A DNA stretch of 47,052 nucleotides from a virus, in IMG/VR virus record IMGVR_UViG_3300031553_000006, positions 1-47,052 of that record. One strand, written 5' to 3'. Every line of letters begins with the position of its first letter. The first letter of the stretch is position 1. Of this stretch, positions 1 to 5,722 are shown piece by piece. The translations under genes were made by a program, and so were the position numbers. The notes beneath the pieces are model-generated. The model did not search any database. It was not told where the DNA came from and was given only the letters and a program-made list of their open reading frames with translations.

Positions 1-180
1 TGTCTTCTCACCTTCATCGATCTGTTGCGTAAGTAAATGAACCTCCGTACCCCGGTCCGCCGATCCTTCAGTAAAAACTTTAGGATTGTAGAATCCCTCC
101 GCCCCCAGTATAGTGGTCACTGAGGGCAGAAGGATTTCGTCTTCAGTGTATGTATGGTTCAGAGCGTCAAAAACGATCAT
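1..180 (-). CDS. PD-(D/E)XK exonuclease, N-terminal half (partial)
   Basis: Sixty codons run from ATG at 180 to the window edge. The product begins MIVFDALNHTYTEDEILLPS and continues with VTTIL, then RGTEVH and DEGEKT. This is the usual N-terminal pattern of phage RecB/Cas4-like nucleases (PSVTTIL, RGxxVH). The catalytic half (GMVDRL, DIKSG, QLAGY) sits at the opposite end of the window, 46679-47052. The ATG overlaps the stop of the upstream coiled-coil gene (ATGA), so translation is probably coupled. Such enzymes process DNA ends in phage recombination. The family call comes from motifs and its location next to an SSB-like gene. Confidence 0.75.
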   Translation of the reverse strand, partial: MIVFDALNHTYTEDEILLPSVTTILGAEGFYNPKVFTEGSADRGTEVHLLTQQIDEGEKT

Positions 181-827
181 GCCGATTTCGCTTTGGCCCC
201 CACCTGTTCGTCGGAGTAGACTTCAATTCCCTCGATCTTTGTGTTAGCCTTGAGAGCATCTACAACACCCTGGATCTTCTTTATGTCAGGCATCATATAC
301 TCTCGGGGAAGTTCACCCACAATCCGGAAATGCCATTTTTCGGTAAATGAAACACCCTTGATCGCAGGAATCTTGATCTCTAGATCGGGCTTGAGAATCA
401 TCAATTCCTCATCCAGAATCGATTCGTCTCCATTTGCCTCGGCATCATCCAACAACCGATCTTCTGCTTCTTTTCTGAGATCAGCCAACTTCTTCTGTTC
501 TTCTTCTATAGCCTTTCGTTTTTGCTCCTTCCGCCACTCGCCCAATTTTTCCTTAACGACCTCTTCCGCTTTTTTTAGGGGCTTAACCAAGGTGTTGATC
601 TTGTCGTAAGTATCCTGGAGCTTGTCGTAACGTTCCGAACGCTCTTCTTCGAACAAGTCCTTGACCTCATTCTGTTTTCCCTTAATCCGCTGTACGAACT
701 CTCCGGTCTCTTGGGCTTGCTCATCGTTTCCAATTTTGAGCGCTTTCATTCGCTCGAGAATCTCAGCCACATCCGAACGGAGCGCAACCTCGTTTTTGGA
801 TTTACCGAATAGTGATAGTACGTTCAT
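177..827 (-). CDS. coiled-coil recombination-associated phage protein
   Basis: 216 aa. Residues about 20-125 are a long charged coiled coil rich in K and E. The C-terminal part contains KWHFRIV, then LPREYMMPD and KIQGVVDALK, ending with IEGIEVYSDEQ. This C-terminal pattern (W+F+IV..., P+EY, ALK, IPGI-V-s/e) recurs in many phage proteins found beside SSB-like and nuclease genes; its biochemical role is not settled. It lies 8 bp after the SSB-like gene and overlaps the nuclease start by 4 bp. A recombination or replication accessory role is inferred from context only. Confidence 0.6.
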   Translation of the reverse strand: MNVLSLFGKSKNEVALRSDVAEILERMKALKIGNDEQAQETGEFVQRIKGKQNEVKDLFEEERSERYDKLQDTYDKINTLVKPLKKAEEVVKEKLGEWRKEQKRKAIEEEQKKLADLRKEAEDRLLDDAEANGDESILDEELMILKPDLEIKIPAIKGVSFTEKWHFRIVGELPREYMMPDIKKIQGVVDALKANTKIEGIEVYSDEQVGAKAKSA

Positions 828-835
828 TGTGCCCC

Positions 836-1357
836 CTAAAAAGGGATATCGTCGTCGAAGTCATCCGGGCTCGGGACACCATCGCTGCCGTTGATCAGTC
901 CCAAGATCCATTTGGGCGTATATCCCGGCTGCTCCGGCTTCATCTTCTTCTGGCCCTTGTGCAATCCCGTGATGCTGGCTACGTTCACAAACGTCTTGCC
1001 GGACCCACTGGTCTTTTCCACCATGTTGAGATTGCAGTTGACACTAAGAAGCACGTTCAACTCAAACCCAGCGCGTTCCTCGGGGGTAAAGGACTTCCCC
1101 CGCCAGGATTCCAGATCCTTGTTGAGATTCGAGCGTTCGTTCAGGCTCGCGGTGTACTTCTTGGTCACAATAAACCGTTGGCCCGAAAACTCACCCTCAG
1201 TCCGGCGTTCCTCAAGCTCCCATACAAGTACAACCTGATGGGTGGGCTTGCCCCCGTATCCATCCTGCATACCTAGATCGTGTATGGCACTGCATACACC
1301 CGGCTGCACACCCGTAGGGATCGGTTCAAAATCCCTCGCCTCATCTTTGACTACCAT
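836..1357 (-). CDS. single-stranded DNA-binding-like protein
   Basis: 173 aa. The sequence has the pattern of a common phage SSB-like family: a beta-rich N-terminal half (HQVVLVWELEE, RFIVTKKYTASLNE), then NLNKDLESWRGKSFT, a second beta section (LLSVNCNLNMVE, TFVNVASI), and an acidic tail ending DDFDDDIPF. The DDDIPF tail resembles the partner-binding tip of bacterial SSB (DDDIPF in E. coli). The start has a strong AGGAGG site. Its position just upstream of the coiled-coil protein and nuclease fits a DNA recombination cassette. The family call is by eye. Confidence 0.7.
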   Translation of the reverse strand: MVVKDEARDFEPIPTGVQPGVCSAIHDLGMQDGYGGKPTHQVVLVWELEERRTEGEFSGQRFIVTKKYTASLNERSNLNKDLESWRGKSFTPEERAGFELNVLLSVNCNLNMVEKTSGSGKTFVNVASITGLHKGQKKMKPEQPGYTPKWILGLINGSDGVPSPDDFDDDIPF

Positions 1358-1418
1358 CTTCTACCTCCTGGCCCGTCAAGCCGTTAGCGCAGCTATTGAT
1401 TTTTTCCCCTTCCAGCAT

Positions 1419-1803
1419 TGGGGGCGGCAGGAGTCGAACCTGCCTGCTATTGCGGTGGCTAAAGCCCGGCGTCCCAGGTGCTCCTACAATCGCTCACGGT
1501 CTTCCATGGCTCCCATGTGCCGGTCTTTCCCGGCTGTCACAGGTTGTTCCCTTGAATTGGCTCCTGTCCTCTCTTTTCACGTCGGGAACTCGACGCTACC
1601 AGCCGAACCGTTTCACTGGTAGGTGTACATGTCACGACTTTCATCGCCTCGGCAGTACAGATAGGTGCTGTCCGGATTTGGTCCGGCATGGAACGCAGTG
1701 GGCAATCTGCCAGTCCCACGTTATTTTTAATGGGCGCTTGATTGTCATACGCATCCAATGGAGCGCAGTATCTATTACATTACCCTCGCCACCAACTACC
1801 CCC
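1419..1803 (-). ncRNA. large structured RNA with tRNA-like ends (tmRNA-like?)
   Basis: This 385-nt gap has no convincing gene; one 73-codon frame (1537-1758) shows no family signature. On the minus strand the 5' end reads GGGGGT (1803-1798) and pairs with GCCCCC before a discriminator A at 1419. Directly before it lies a T-arm, GCAGG-TTCGACT-CCTGC. GGTGGC near the 5' end also pairs with GCCACC near the 3' end. Between them are several hairpins: CCGGA/TCCGG, CTACCAG/CTGGTAG, CGTCG/CGACG, ACAGG/CCTGT and CCGG/CCGG. Size and ends recall tmRNA. However, no tag frame ending in Ala-Ala-stop was found and there is no encoded CCA. An intron-bearing or decayed tRNA is another possibility. Confidence 0.45.
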
Positions 1804-1805
1804 GT

Positions 1806-2129
1806 CTAGACAGGTAGCCCTCGATACTCGCTCAACAGCACCTCTATAGGGAGCGACGGGTCATGATCCCGCAAGGAGACTGCAAGCCATCCGTCTCCCA
1901 CCGGTTGGAACCGTTTTTGCCTGCGCTTTCCGTGCCTTTCTTTCGGCCACGCTCCCTCCATTACATTACAATTTTTGCCTGACATGGCGCTTACTTCATC
2001 GGCTTTGCCTCCTTCCCGGTCTTTCAGCAACTTCGCCCTACACCCGTCGCAAATTCCGTGGGACACCCCGCCGTTTGTGGTCCAGCGACGGCCCAATTCT
2101 TTACGGCACCAGGCGCACACCGTAATCAT
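1806..2129 (-). CDS. small zinc-finger protein (CxxC...CxxC)
   Basis: 107 aa from the ATG at 2129, which overlaps the upstream stop as ATGA; a longer form from 2150 is possible. The N-terminus carries CAWCRKELG and SHGICDGCRAKL, so two CxxC pairs separated by a glycine-rich turn, typical of a treble-clef or zinc-ribbon fold. The remaining two thirds are basic and unrecognised. The gene ends 2 bp before the 5' end of the structured RNA at 1803, so both could be on one transcript. DNA or RNA binding is plausible but unproven. Confidence 0.6.
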   Translation of the reverse strand: MITVCAWCRKELGRRWTTNGGVSHGICDGCRAKLLKDREGGKADEVSAMSGKNCNVMEGAWPKERHGKRRQKRFQPVGDGWLAVSLRDHDPSLPIEVLLSEYRGLPV

Positions 2130-2734
2130 CTGCTTGAGTGATGATTCCATTCTTTTTTTACCATGATTCTGAGTAACCGATTTTCTGCGTCCCTGGCTGC
2201 GTCCCAGGCTGCGTCCCTGGCTGCGTCCCAGGCTGCGGCCCTGGCTGCGTCCCAGGCTGCGTCCCAGGCTGCGGCCCTGGCTGCGTCCCAGGCTGCGGCC
2301 CTGGCTGCGTCCCAGGCTGCGTCCCTGGCTGCGTCCCAGGCTGCGGCCCGAAATGATTCATCTCCGGTCTTTAAATACCGAACCACAACATCTGGCGCAT
2401 TTTCCCAGTATTTCAATACAGCATGTAATGCACATTTCCGGGCAAACTCTCGCAAGATTTTCTCTCCATCAACCATTTTCAAAACCCTGCGGTATCGACC
2501 CACCATCTTGTCACCGTCCTGTTGCACCTCGCCCCATATCTCGACCCGACAAATCACAGATCCGGGGGCATAATTCAAAGCATCCAAAATCTTCTCAGAT
2601 CCGTGCATGCCATTTTGACAGGGTTCTAGCGGCCCCGTGGCTCGATAGGTCTTGCCTACTTTGACAACCGCCCGATTACCCCAGCGAAGTCGTTTATCGT
2701 CAGACAAAAAATGCCAGCATAAATACTTTTTCAT
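2126..2734 (-). CDS. DUF7666-like protein with AAWDAARx repeats
   Basis: 202 aa. The N-terminal 110 residues (KKYLCWHFLSDDKRLRWGN, then GLHGS-like NGMHGS and GSVICRVEIWGEV) resemble a small phage domain that I associate with DUF7666; its function is unknown to me. Residues about 130-185 are a run of AAWDAAR-type heptad-like repeats encoded by a 12-bp tandem repeat, followed by a basic tail. Such Ala-Trp-Asp-Ala-Ala-Arg runs are expected to form a long amphipathic helix. The start follows a GGGGGAAC ribosome-binding site. The gene belongs to a chain of small genes running from 3383 to 1806. Confidence 0.65.
   Translation of the reverse strand: MKKYLCWHFLSDDKRLRWGNRAVVKVGKTYRATGPLEPCQNGMHGSEKILDALNYAPGSVICRVEIWGEVQQDGDKMVGRYRRVLKMVDGEKILREFARKCALHAVLKYWENAPDVVVRYLKTGDESFRAAAWDAARDAAWDAARAAAWDAARAAAWDAAWDAARAAAWDAARDAAWDAARDAENRLLRIMVKKEWNHHSSR
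2185..2349 (-). repeat. 12-bp tandem repeat, about 13.7 copies
   Basis: Plus-strand units are CTGCGTCCCAGG, CTGCGTCCCTGG and CTGCGGCCCTGG in mixed order. They encode the AAWDAARx run of the gene at 2126-2734. The multiple-of-three period keeps the frame, so copy number can change without a frameshift. The reverse frames are also open, which creates spurious long frames here. Confidence 0.9.
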
Positions 2735-2746
2735 CTTGTTCCCCCA

Positions 2747-2839
2747 TTACCAGATTTGTGTTGCGCACCACAGAAATATCCCCATCCAAAGTAGGGCATA
2801 AAACCCGTAGATCGCCTTTTCGACTTTAGGATCGATCAT
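2747..2839 (-). CDS. 30-aa single-pass membrane peptide
   Basis: ATG at 2839 encodes a 30-residue peptide starting MIDPKVEKAIYGFYALLWMG and ending in a hydrophobic run (IFLWCATQIW). It is a short charged N-terminus plus one transmembrane helix. The start overlaps the stop of a 13-codon mini-frame (2836-2877) that begins with nearly the same residues, MIDPKIEEKRKEA. A GAGGAGAAG ribosome-binding site lies upstream. Function unknown; its tight packing in the operon supports its being translated. Confidence 0.55.
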   Translation of the reverse strand: MIDPKVEKAIYGFYALLWMGIFLWCATQIW

Positions 2840-2877
2840 GCTTCTTTTCGCTTCTCCTCAATCTTAGGATCAATCAT
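2836..2877 (-). CDS. 13-aa coupling mini-cistron
   Basis: The frame encodes MIDPKIEEKRKEA and then stops. It begins 8 bp inside the 3' end of the zinc-finger gene and its stop overlaps the start of the membrane peptide (ATGA). Its middle contains GAGGAGAAG, the ribosome-binding site for the next gene. It resembles a truncated copy of the membrane peptide's N-terminus. It may act only in translational coupling. Confidence 0.35.
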   Translation of the reverse strand: MIDPKIEEKRKEA

Positions 2878-3112
2878 ATTCAATCTTGGTATTAGGAACA
2901 CATTTCTTGTGTGCATGACACAAAACCGATGTCCATGGATTATAGCTACCGTCTGTAAAAGAATGATAAAACTGGACATCAAGATCGCCCTTAATTATCT
3001 TCTTGCCGCAAATCCGGCAACGTGCTCTCCCGGTTGCCCTGTAAAGTTCAACACTGGGCGAGTTAATCTCATCTTCTTCTATCAATCTAAAATCGGTCTT
3101 TTGATCGCTCAT
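2870..3112 (-). CDS. PARP-type-like zinc-finger protein
   Basis: 80 aa. The motif pattern CRICGKKIIKGDL...WTSVLCHAHKKC gives CxxC...HxxC ligands around a GDL turn, resembling a PARP-type or treble-clef zinc finger (CxxC-KI--G-L--...W-H--C). The 35 N-terminal residues are polar. The start overlaps the stop of an 11-codon mini-frame and has the GAGGAGAAGCG site shared by its neighbours. DNA-end binding is the usual role of PARP-type fingers; for this phage protein it is inference. Confidence 0.6.
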   Translation of the reverse strand: MSDQKTDFRLIEEDEINSPSVELYRATGRARCRICGKKIIKGDLDVQFYHSFTDGSYNPWTSVLCHAHKKCVPNTKIEYD

Positions 3113-3144
3113 TTTCGCTTCTCCTCAATCTTTGGATTGATCAT
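3109..3144 (-). CDS. 11-aa coupling mini-cistron
   Basis: The frame encodes MINPKIEEKRK and then stops. It is linked by ATGA at both ends: its start overlaps the stop of the 80-aa gene ending at 3141, and its stop overlaps the start of the zinc-finger gene at 3112. It is nearly identical to the mini-frame at 2836-2877. It carries the ribosome-binding site for the next gene. Confidence 0.35.
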   Translation of the reverse strand: MINPKIEEKRK

Positions 3145-3383
3145 TCAAAATAGCCCAACAGATTAATAGATAATGTTTGATTTCTCTTTCGATATTCCCT
3201 ACCGGCCATCCAGGCAATATAAATATTGCTACCTCTGCTAGCTCCGCATATCCTCGCCGGTATTCCTTGAAAGCTTTTCCAAAATATTTCATAAGTTCGA
3301 CATCCCATGTTGGGAGTACCATTTTTCCGATAAGGTGGATTTTGAAGCAAAGAATCATAAAAACACTTTTGTTTAACGGTCAT
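3141..3383 (-). CDS. hypothetical protein, 80 aa
   Basis: Chosen over an overlapping 77-codon frame (3125-3358) because ATG 3383 follows AAGGAGAAGCGAA, the same site used by its neighbours, and its stop forms an ATGA junction with the next frame. The C-terminal part reads YIAWMAGREYRKR, a pattern like the 'A-W-AG-+-Y' end of small phage proteins that bind nucleic acids or enzymes. No family is claimed. It is the first minus-strand gene of its unit and is transcribed divergently from the plus-strand RHH gene at 3503. Confidence 0.5.
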   Translation of the reverse strand: MTVKQKCFYDSLLQNPPYRKNGTPNMGCRTYEIFWKSFQGIPARICGASRGSNIYIAWMAGREYRKRNQTLSINLLGYFE

Positions 3384-3463
3384 TTCGCTTCTCCTTGTTT
3401 AACATATTACAGCATTTAAAAGCGTTTGTCAAGCGTTTTTTGAAAATATTTTGATTTTTTTTG

Positions 3464-3492
3464 TTGCACAAACTACACAAATGTTGTATATT
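3464..3492 (+). promoter_or_regulatory. sigma70-type promoter for RHH gene
   Basis: TTGCAC (3464-3469), a 17-nt spacer, then TATATT (3487-3492). Only 10 nt separate the -10 box from the ATG at 3503. The predicted start of transcription is therefore within a few bases of the start codon, and the mRNA would be nearly leaderless. Confidence 0.6.
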
Positions 3493-3502
3493 GTTTAACG
3501 AA

Positions 3503-3685
3503 ATGGGCAAAGCGAAAGTCATTACAGTGGGAGTCCGGGTAACGCCCGAGTTCCACGTCCTACTCAAGAAATACGCAGACAAGGAACATCGGACGGTAGC
3601 CAACTTTATGCGAAGCGTGGCAAACCAGTATATTGAGAATTTGGAAAAATCAGAAATAGGACTTGACCGATCAGATAAGATTTGA
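3503..3685 (+). CDS. ribbon-helix-helix regulator (CopG/Arc-like)
   Basis: 60 aa on the plus strand, against the direction of almost every other gene. VITVGVRVTPEFHVLLKKYA forms the beta strand and first helix, and the second helix follows in RTVANFMRSVANQYIENLEK. That is the normal RHH order, and the length is that of a minimal Arc/CopG repressor. The ATG at 3503 was chosen because it sits just after the promoter; an upstream in-frame ATG (3461) lies before the -35 box. It is divergent to the gene at 3383 and followed by a strong terminator. A transcriptional repressor role is inferred. Confidence 0.7.
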   Translation: MGKAKVITVGVRVTPEFHVLLKKYADKEHRTVANFMRSVANQYIENLEKSEIGLDRSDKI

Positions 3686-3707
3686 TATGCTTTCATCTGT
3701 TAGGTGA

Positions 3708-3756
3708 GCGGGACGGGGGAAATGTCGGTACCAATGACACCCCCGCCCCCTCTTTT
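3708..3756 (+). terminator. rho-independent terminator after RHH gene
   Basis: GCGGGACGGGGG pairs with CCCCCGCCCC, with an inner TGTC/GACA pair, followed by TCTTTT. The T-run lies on the plus strand. It therefore ends the RHH transcript just before the convergent MerR-like gene, which stops at 3755. Confidence 0.8.
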
Positions 3757-4309
3757 ATCCCCTCTCCAGCTTTCTTAGCCGCTCTTCGGTTTCTTCCTGA
3801 AACGCCCGATATTGGTCGTAAATCTCTTGAAACATCATCAAGAATCGGTCCCGCTCCTTCTGGTATTCTATCACGATTTCACGCAGATACACCACTTGCT
3901 CGAACAATGCCCGAGAGACAGATATCTCGTTACTGGGTTTATCGAGCGGGTGTCGTCTGCTGTTTTCTTTGTCTTTGAAAGAGGTGGAGAGGGCCAGGAC
4001 ATCACGATCAGTAAAAAGGTATCCCTGACCCTTGATCGTGCCGATTTCTTTGGTACGGGCTTCCTTGCGGACAGTAACGGGAGCTTTATCAAGGATCTGT
4101 GCCGCATCGCGCACTGTATACAGAACCTGAGGTGACACAGTTCCAGTAGGTAAAGATAATACACCAAGATCAGGAAGAAAAGGGGTTTTTTCTGGTTCGG
4201 CACTTCGATATTCCTTAGCGATACTAGGATCGCCAGCATCATCCCCACCCTCTGAATATTTATTATACGAAGTAAAATCGGGCGGGTTGGTAACTCTTTT
4301 GGCTGTCAT
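3755..4309 (-). CDS. MerR/excisionase-like HTH DNA-binding protein
   Basis: 184 aa. Residues about 64-110 (LYTVRDAAQILDKAPVTVRK, then YLFTDRDVLAL) match the helix-turn-helix plus wing of MerR/HTH_17-type proteins. The N-terminal 60 residues are polar and probably disordered. Residues about 130-184 form a coiled coil (EIVIEYQKERDRFLMMFQEI and onward), probably for dimerisation. A consensus promoter lies 54 bp upstream. It converges with the RHH gene across the terminator at 3708-3756. The two DNA-binding proteins may form the phage's switch; that is inference. Confidence 0.65.
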   Translation of the reverse strand: MTAKRVTNPPDFTSYNKYSEGGDDAGDPSIAKEYRSAEPEKTPFLPDLGVLSLPTGTVSPQVLYTVRDAAQILDKAPVTVRKEARTKEIGTIKGQGYLFTDRDVLALSTSFKDKENSRRHPLDKPSNEISVSRALFEQVVYLREIVIEYQKERDRFLMMFQEIYDQYRAFQEETEERLRKLERG

Positions 4310-4362
4310 ACGTTAGGACTCCTCGTGTCGAGCCTAATATAGCAGCCCCGGTCCCAATTTAC

Positions 4363-4391
4363 ACATTACTACTTGCGACAGTATTTGTCAA
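4363..4391 (-). promoter_or_regulatory. sigma70 promoter for MerR-like gene
   Basis: Minus strand TTGACA (4391-4386), 17-nt spacer, TAATGT (4368-4363). This is close to consensus and about 54 bp before the ATG at 4309. It is back-to-back with the plus-strand promoter at 4433-4460. Confidence 0.7.
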
Positions 4392-4432
4392 GAGATATTA
4401 TAGCATATCCGTAAAAAAAATACACTTTTTTC

Positions 4433-4460
4433 TTGCAACCCAATCAGATTGTCATATACT
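4433..4460 (+). promoter_or_regulatory. sigma70-type promoter for small membrane gene
   Basis: TTGCAA (4433-4438), a 16-nt spacer, then TATACT (4455-4460). The start is expected near 4467, followed by AAAGGAG and the ATG at 4482. Confidence 0.6.
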
Positions 4461-4481
4461 TCTTGTCAAAGGAGATAATTC

Positions 4482-4655
4482 ATGATGAAAATTTTGTTAC
4501 GCATATTACCCGCATTAATACTTGCAACAGCTTTGTTAATTTCTTCTGTGGTAATTAACAGGGGCCTACGAAGAGCTGCGCGAAGCCTTTGGTCAATCGA
4601 TGTAGATTTATCGCAGCCATCTTTTTCCATTCCATTTAGGGTATCGCTTGATTGA
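4482..4655 (+). CDS. small single-pass membrane protein, 57 aa
   Basis: The plus-strand frame begins MMKILLRILPALILATALLI. It has one N-terminal transmembrane or uncleaved signal segment (residues 4-25), a basic patch (RGLRRAARS), then a short polar tail. It has a good AAAGGAG site at 8 nt spacing and its own promoter. Function unknown. Together with 4702-4932 it forms a plus-strand membrane-protein pair, conceivably early host-takeover or exclusion proteins, but nothing in the sequence proves this. Confidence 0.6.
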   Translation: MMKILLRILPALILATALLISSVVINRGLRRAARSLWSIDVDLSQPSFSIPFRVSLD

Positions 4656-4661
4656 AGAACC

Positions 4662-4691
4662 TTGACCCGTGTAACCAAACGGTAGTATATT
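4662..4691 (+). promoter_or_regulatory. sigma70-type promoter, near-leaderless
   Basis: TTGACC (4662-4667), an 18-nt spacer, then TATATT (4686-4691). As at the RHH gene, exactly 10 nt follow before the ATG (4702), so the transcript would start only about 3-4 nt ahead of the start codon. No ribosome-binding site is visible. Confidence 0.6.
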
Positions 4692-4701
4692 CCGTTACAT
4701 C

Positions 4702-4932
4702 ATGAGAAAAATCAGTACAGTTTGCGGGATCCTATCCATAATGCTTATCGTCATCGGCATCGTCGGGGGCTTGAGAGAAATGGGGATCTACTCTACCCCG
4801 CTCAATCAGTTCAAATATGTGATAGGAAGTATCATAGGGATGTTGGTGTATGTGGCGGGTGTTTGGTTGGTATATGGGGTGGCCGCCGGTATCAGGTTTA
4901 TCGTGCAAAAAAGAAACCACCGGCCAGTATGA
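4702..4932 (+). CDS. two-pass small membrane protein, 76 aa
   Basis: Plus-strand gene with two predicted transmembrane segments, about residues 5-23 (VCGILSIMLIVIGIVGG) and 40-66 (VIGSIIGMLVYVAGVWLVYG). The C-terminus is basic (QKRNHRPV). There is no recognisable family. Its last 35 bp overlap the 3' end of the convergent spanin-like gene (4898-5353). It may be a holin-like, antiholin-like or exclusion protein; the location beside the lysis cassette but on the opposite strand is the only clue. Confidence 0.6.
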   Translation: MRKISTVCGILSIMLIVIGIVGGLREMGIYSTPLNQFKYVIGSIIGMLVYVAGVWLVYGVAAGIRFIVQKRNHRPV

Positions 4933-5353
4933 CGATAAGTTCAATCAGCGAGAGGGTCCGCCAGGTCTTCTTGCGCCGGATCTCCTTCGCCGTTTTCTTC
5001 TGATAGTCTTCGAATGAGAGCTTCAAGCTGTCTGTTTGCGTCTCTACCAACCGCAATTGCCGCTCGGCCTCGACCAACTGCGTCTCCGATCCGCCCAAAG
5101 CTTGCTTCAAGTTCTTGATTTCTTCTATTAAGGCTGTCGCTTCTCTCTTCAATAGCCCGAGCTCCCTCCCCTGCTCTGTCTGCAAGCCTTTGGCTGTCTG
5201 CAACTCCGCTTCGAGCTCGTTCAACGCTTTCTCGGCTTGATCCAACGCTATCTGAAACTGACTCGATATCGCTTTCAACTCGGTCACCAGCGGTGTCGAG
5301 CCGAGAGGGACCAAACAGAGTATCAAGAAAAGACAGACCATTCTGGAGCGCAT
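4898..5353 (-). CDS. u-spanin-like lysis protein (coiled coil, C-terminal TM)
   Basis: 151 aa. The N-terminus (MRSRMVCLFLILCLVPLGST) looks like a signal sequence with Cys7 and Cys13 but no clean lipobox. A long coiled coil follows (residues about 25-125), and a C-terminal membrane helix (LSLIELIVILAGGFFFAR). Signal/lipoprotein end plus periplasmic coil plus C-terminal TM is the plan of unimolecular spanins. It starts inside the gene at 4941-5417 in another frame, with its own AGGAGG site 8 nt before the ATG, so it is not simply a shadow frame. Role inferred: fusing inner and outer membranes at lysis. Confidence 0.6.
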   Translation of the reverse strand: MRSRMVCLFLILCLVPLGSTPLVTELKAISSQFQIALDQAEKALNELEAELQTAKGLQTEQGRELGLLKREATALIEEIKNLKQALGGSETQLVEAERQLRLVETQTDSLKLSFEDYQKKTAKEIRRKKTWRTLSLIELIVILAGGFFFAR

Positions 5354-5417
5354 AGAAAGTACCTCCTAAAAGTACAAGTACGGCAAAAAGTATAATCAGC
5401 CATTTATTTAGTTTCAT
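4941..5417 (-). CDS. i-spanin-like protein (N-terminal TM, polar rod)
   Basis: 158 aa. Residues 5-24 (KWLIILFAVLVLLGGTFYAL) form a transmembrane anchor. The rest is a polar, Arg/Glu/Ser-rich rod (SRESVERARSGVADSQRLAD and similar), ending in an acidic tail. This is the Rz-type layout. The ATG follows GAGGAAGC. It shares 413 bp with the spanin-like gene at 4898-5353 in a different frame of the same strand, the classic Rz/Rz1 arrangement but unusually extensive. It follows the amidase and holin, as lysis cassettes usually do. Confidence 0.6.
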   Translation of the reverse strand: MKLNKWLIILFAVLVLLGGTFYALQNGLSFLDTLFGPSRLDTAGDRVESDIESVSDSVGSSRESVERARSGVADSQRLADRAGEGARAIEERSDSLNRRNQELEASFGRIGDAVGRGRAAIAVGRDANRQLEALIRRLSEENGEGDPAQEDLADPLAD

Positions 5418-5514
5418 GCTTCCTCAGTACATACACAAACCACGTCTCGATACATATCCGCGCAAACCAGCACCACCAGCGGATGTCAGCGATTGTTTTC
5501 TTGAGGTTGACCAT
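5404..5514 (-). CDS. 36-aa aromatic-rich peptide (doubtful)
   Basis: The frame MVNLKKTIADIRWWCWFARI, then a second hydrophobic stretch (CIETWFVYVL) and a basic end. It starts inside the 3' end of the holin-like gene in another frame and fills the gap before the spanin start, with a 14-bp overlap. The ribosome-binding site is weak. Being hydrophobic and placed in a lysis cassette, it could be real, but the evidence is thin. Confidence 0.3.
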   Translation of the reverse strand: MVNLKKTIADIRWWCWFARICIETWFVYVLRKHETK

Positions 5515-5722
5515 TCTGCCGGCGTTTCAGATAGTTACCGAAAAATGCAGCCAGAACTTCGGGGCCGACAAAAATAGCCACGATCCCCGCCCACTTGACT
5601 AGTTCGTCCATGGTCGCCCGGGTATCGGCAAACATGATGATCGCGCCCACTACCAGTAAAAATAGAATCACCGTGAGCACGGCAATCGCACTCCCGTATT
5701 GAATCAGTTTGATACTTTTCAT
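5486..5722 (-). CDS. holin-like two-TM membrane protein
   Basis: 78 aa from the ATG at 5722, which overlaps the amidase stop (ATGA). It has two hydrophobic segments: IAVLTVILFLLVVGAIIMF (residues about 12-31) and VKWAGIVAIFVGPEVLAAFF (about 42-62). The tail is basic and polar (LKRRQNGQPQENNR). Size, two transmembrane helices, charged tail and position directly after the endolysin fit a class II holin. No family name is claimed. Confidence 0.7.
   Translation of the reverse strand: MKSIKLIQYGSAIAVLTVILFLLVVGAIIMFADTRATMDELVKWAGIVAIFVGPEVLAAFFGNYLKRRQNGQPQENNR

Noticed and set aside
1619-1650. CGATGAAAGTCG on the minus strand recalls the tip of a group II intron domain V.
   Set aside because: The lower stem with the catalytic triad is missing and no reverse transcriptase gene is nearby; it is only a GAAA-loop hairpin.
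1537-1758. A 73-codon minus-strand frame in the structured region.
   Set aside because: No recognisable domain or start signal and it lies inside the tRNA-like RNA.
2185-2349. Repeat considered as a CRISPR array.
   Set aside because: Units are 12 bp with no spacers and encode protein; no cas genes.
2158-2573. Long alternative frames (Ala-Ser or Gly-Thr-Gln-Pro repeats) on both strands.
   Set aside because: They are by-products of the 12-bp tandem repeat being open in several frames; only the minus frame with the upstream domain is a gene.
3125-3358. A 77-codon frame overlapping the 80-aa gene.
   Set aside because: Its start lacks the shared ribosome-binding site and its stop does not couple with the next gene; the other frame does both.
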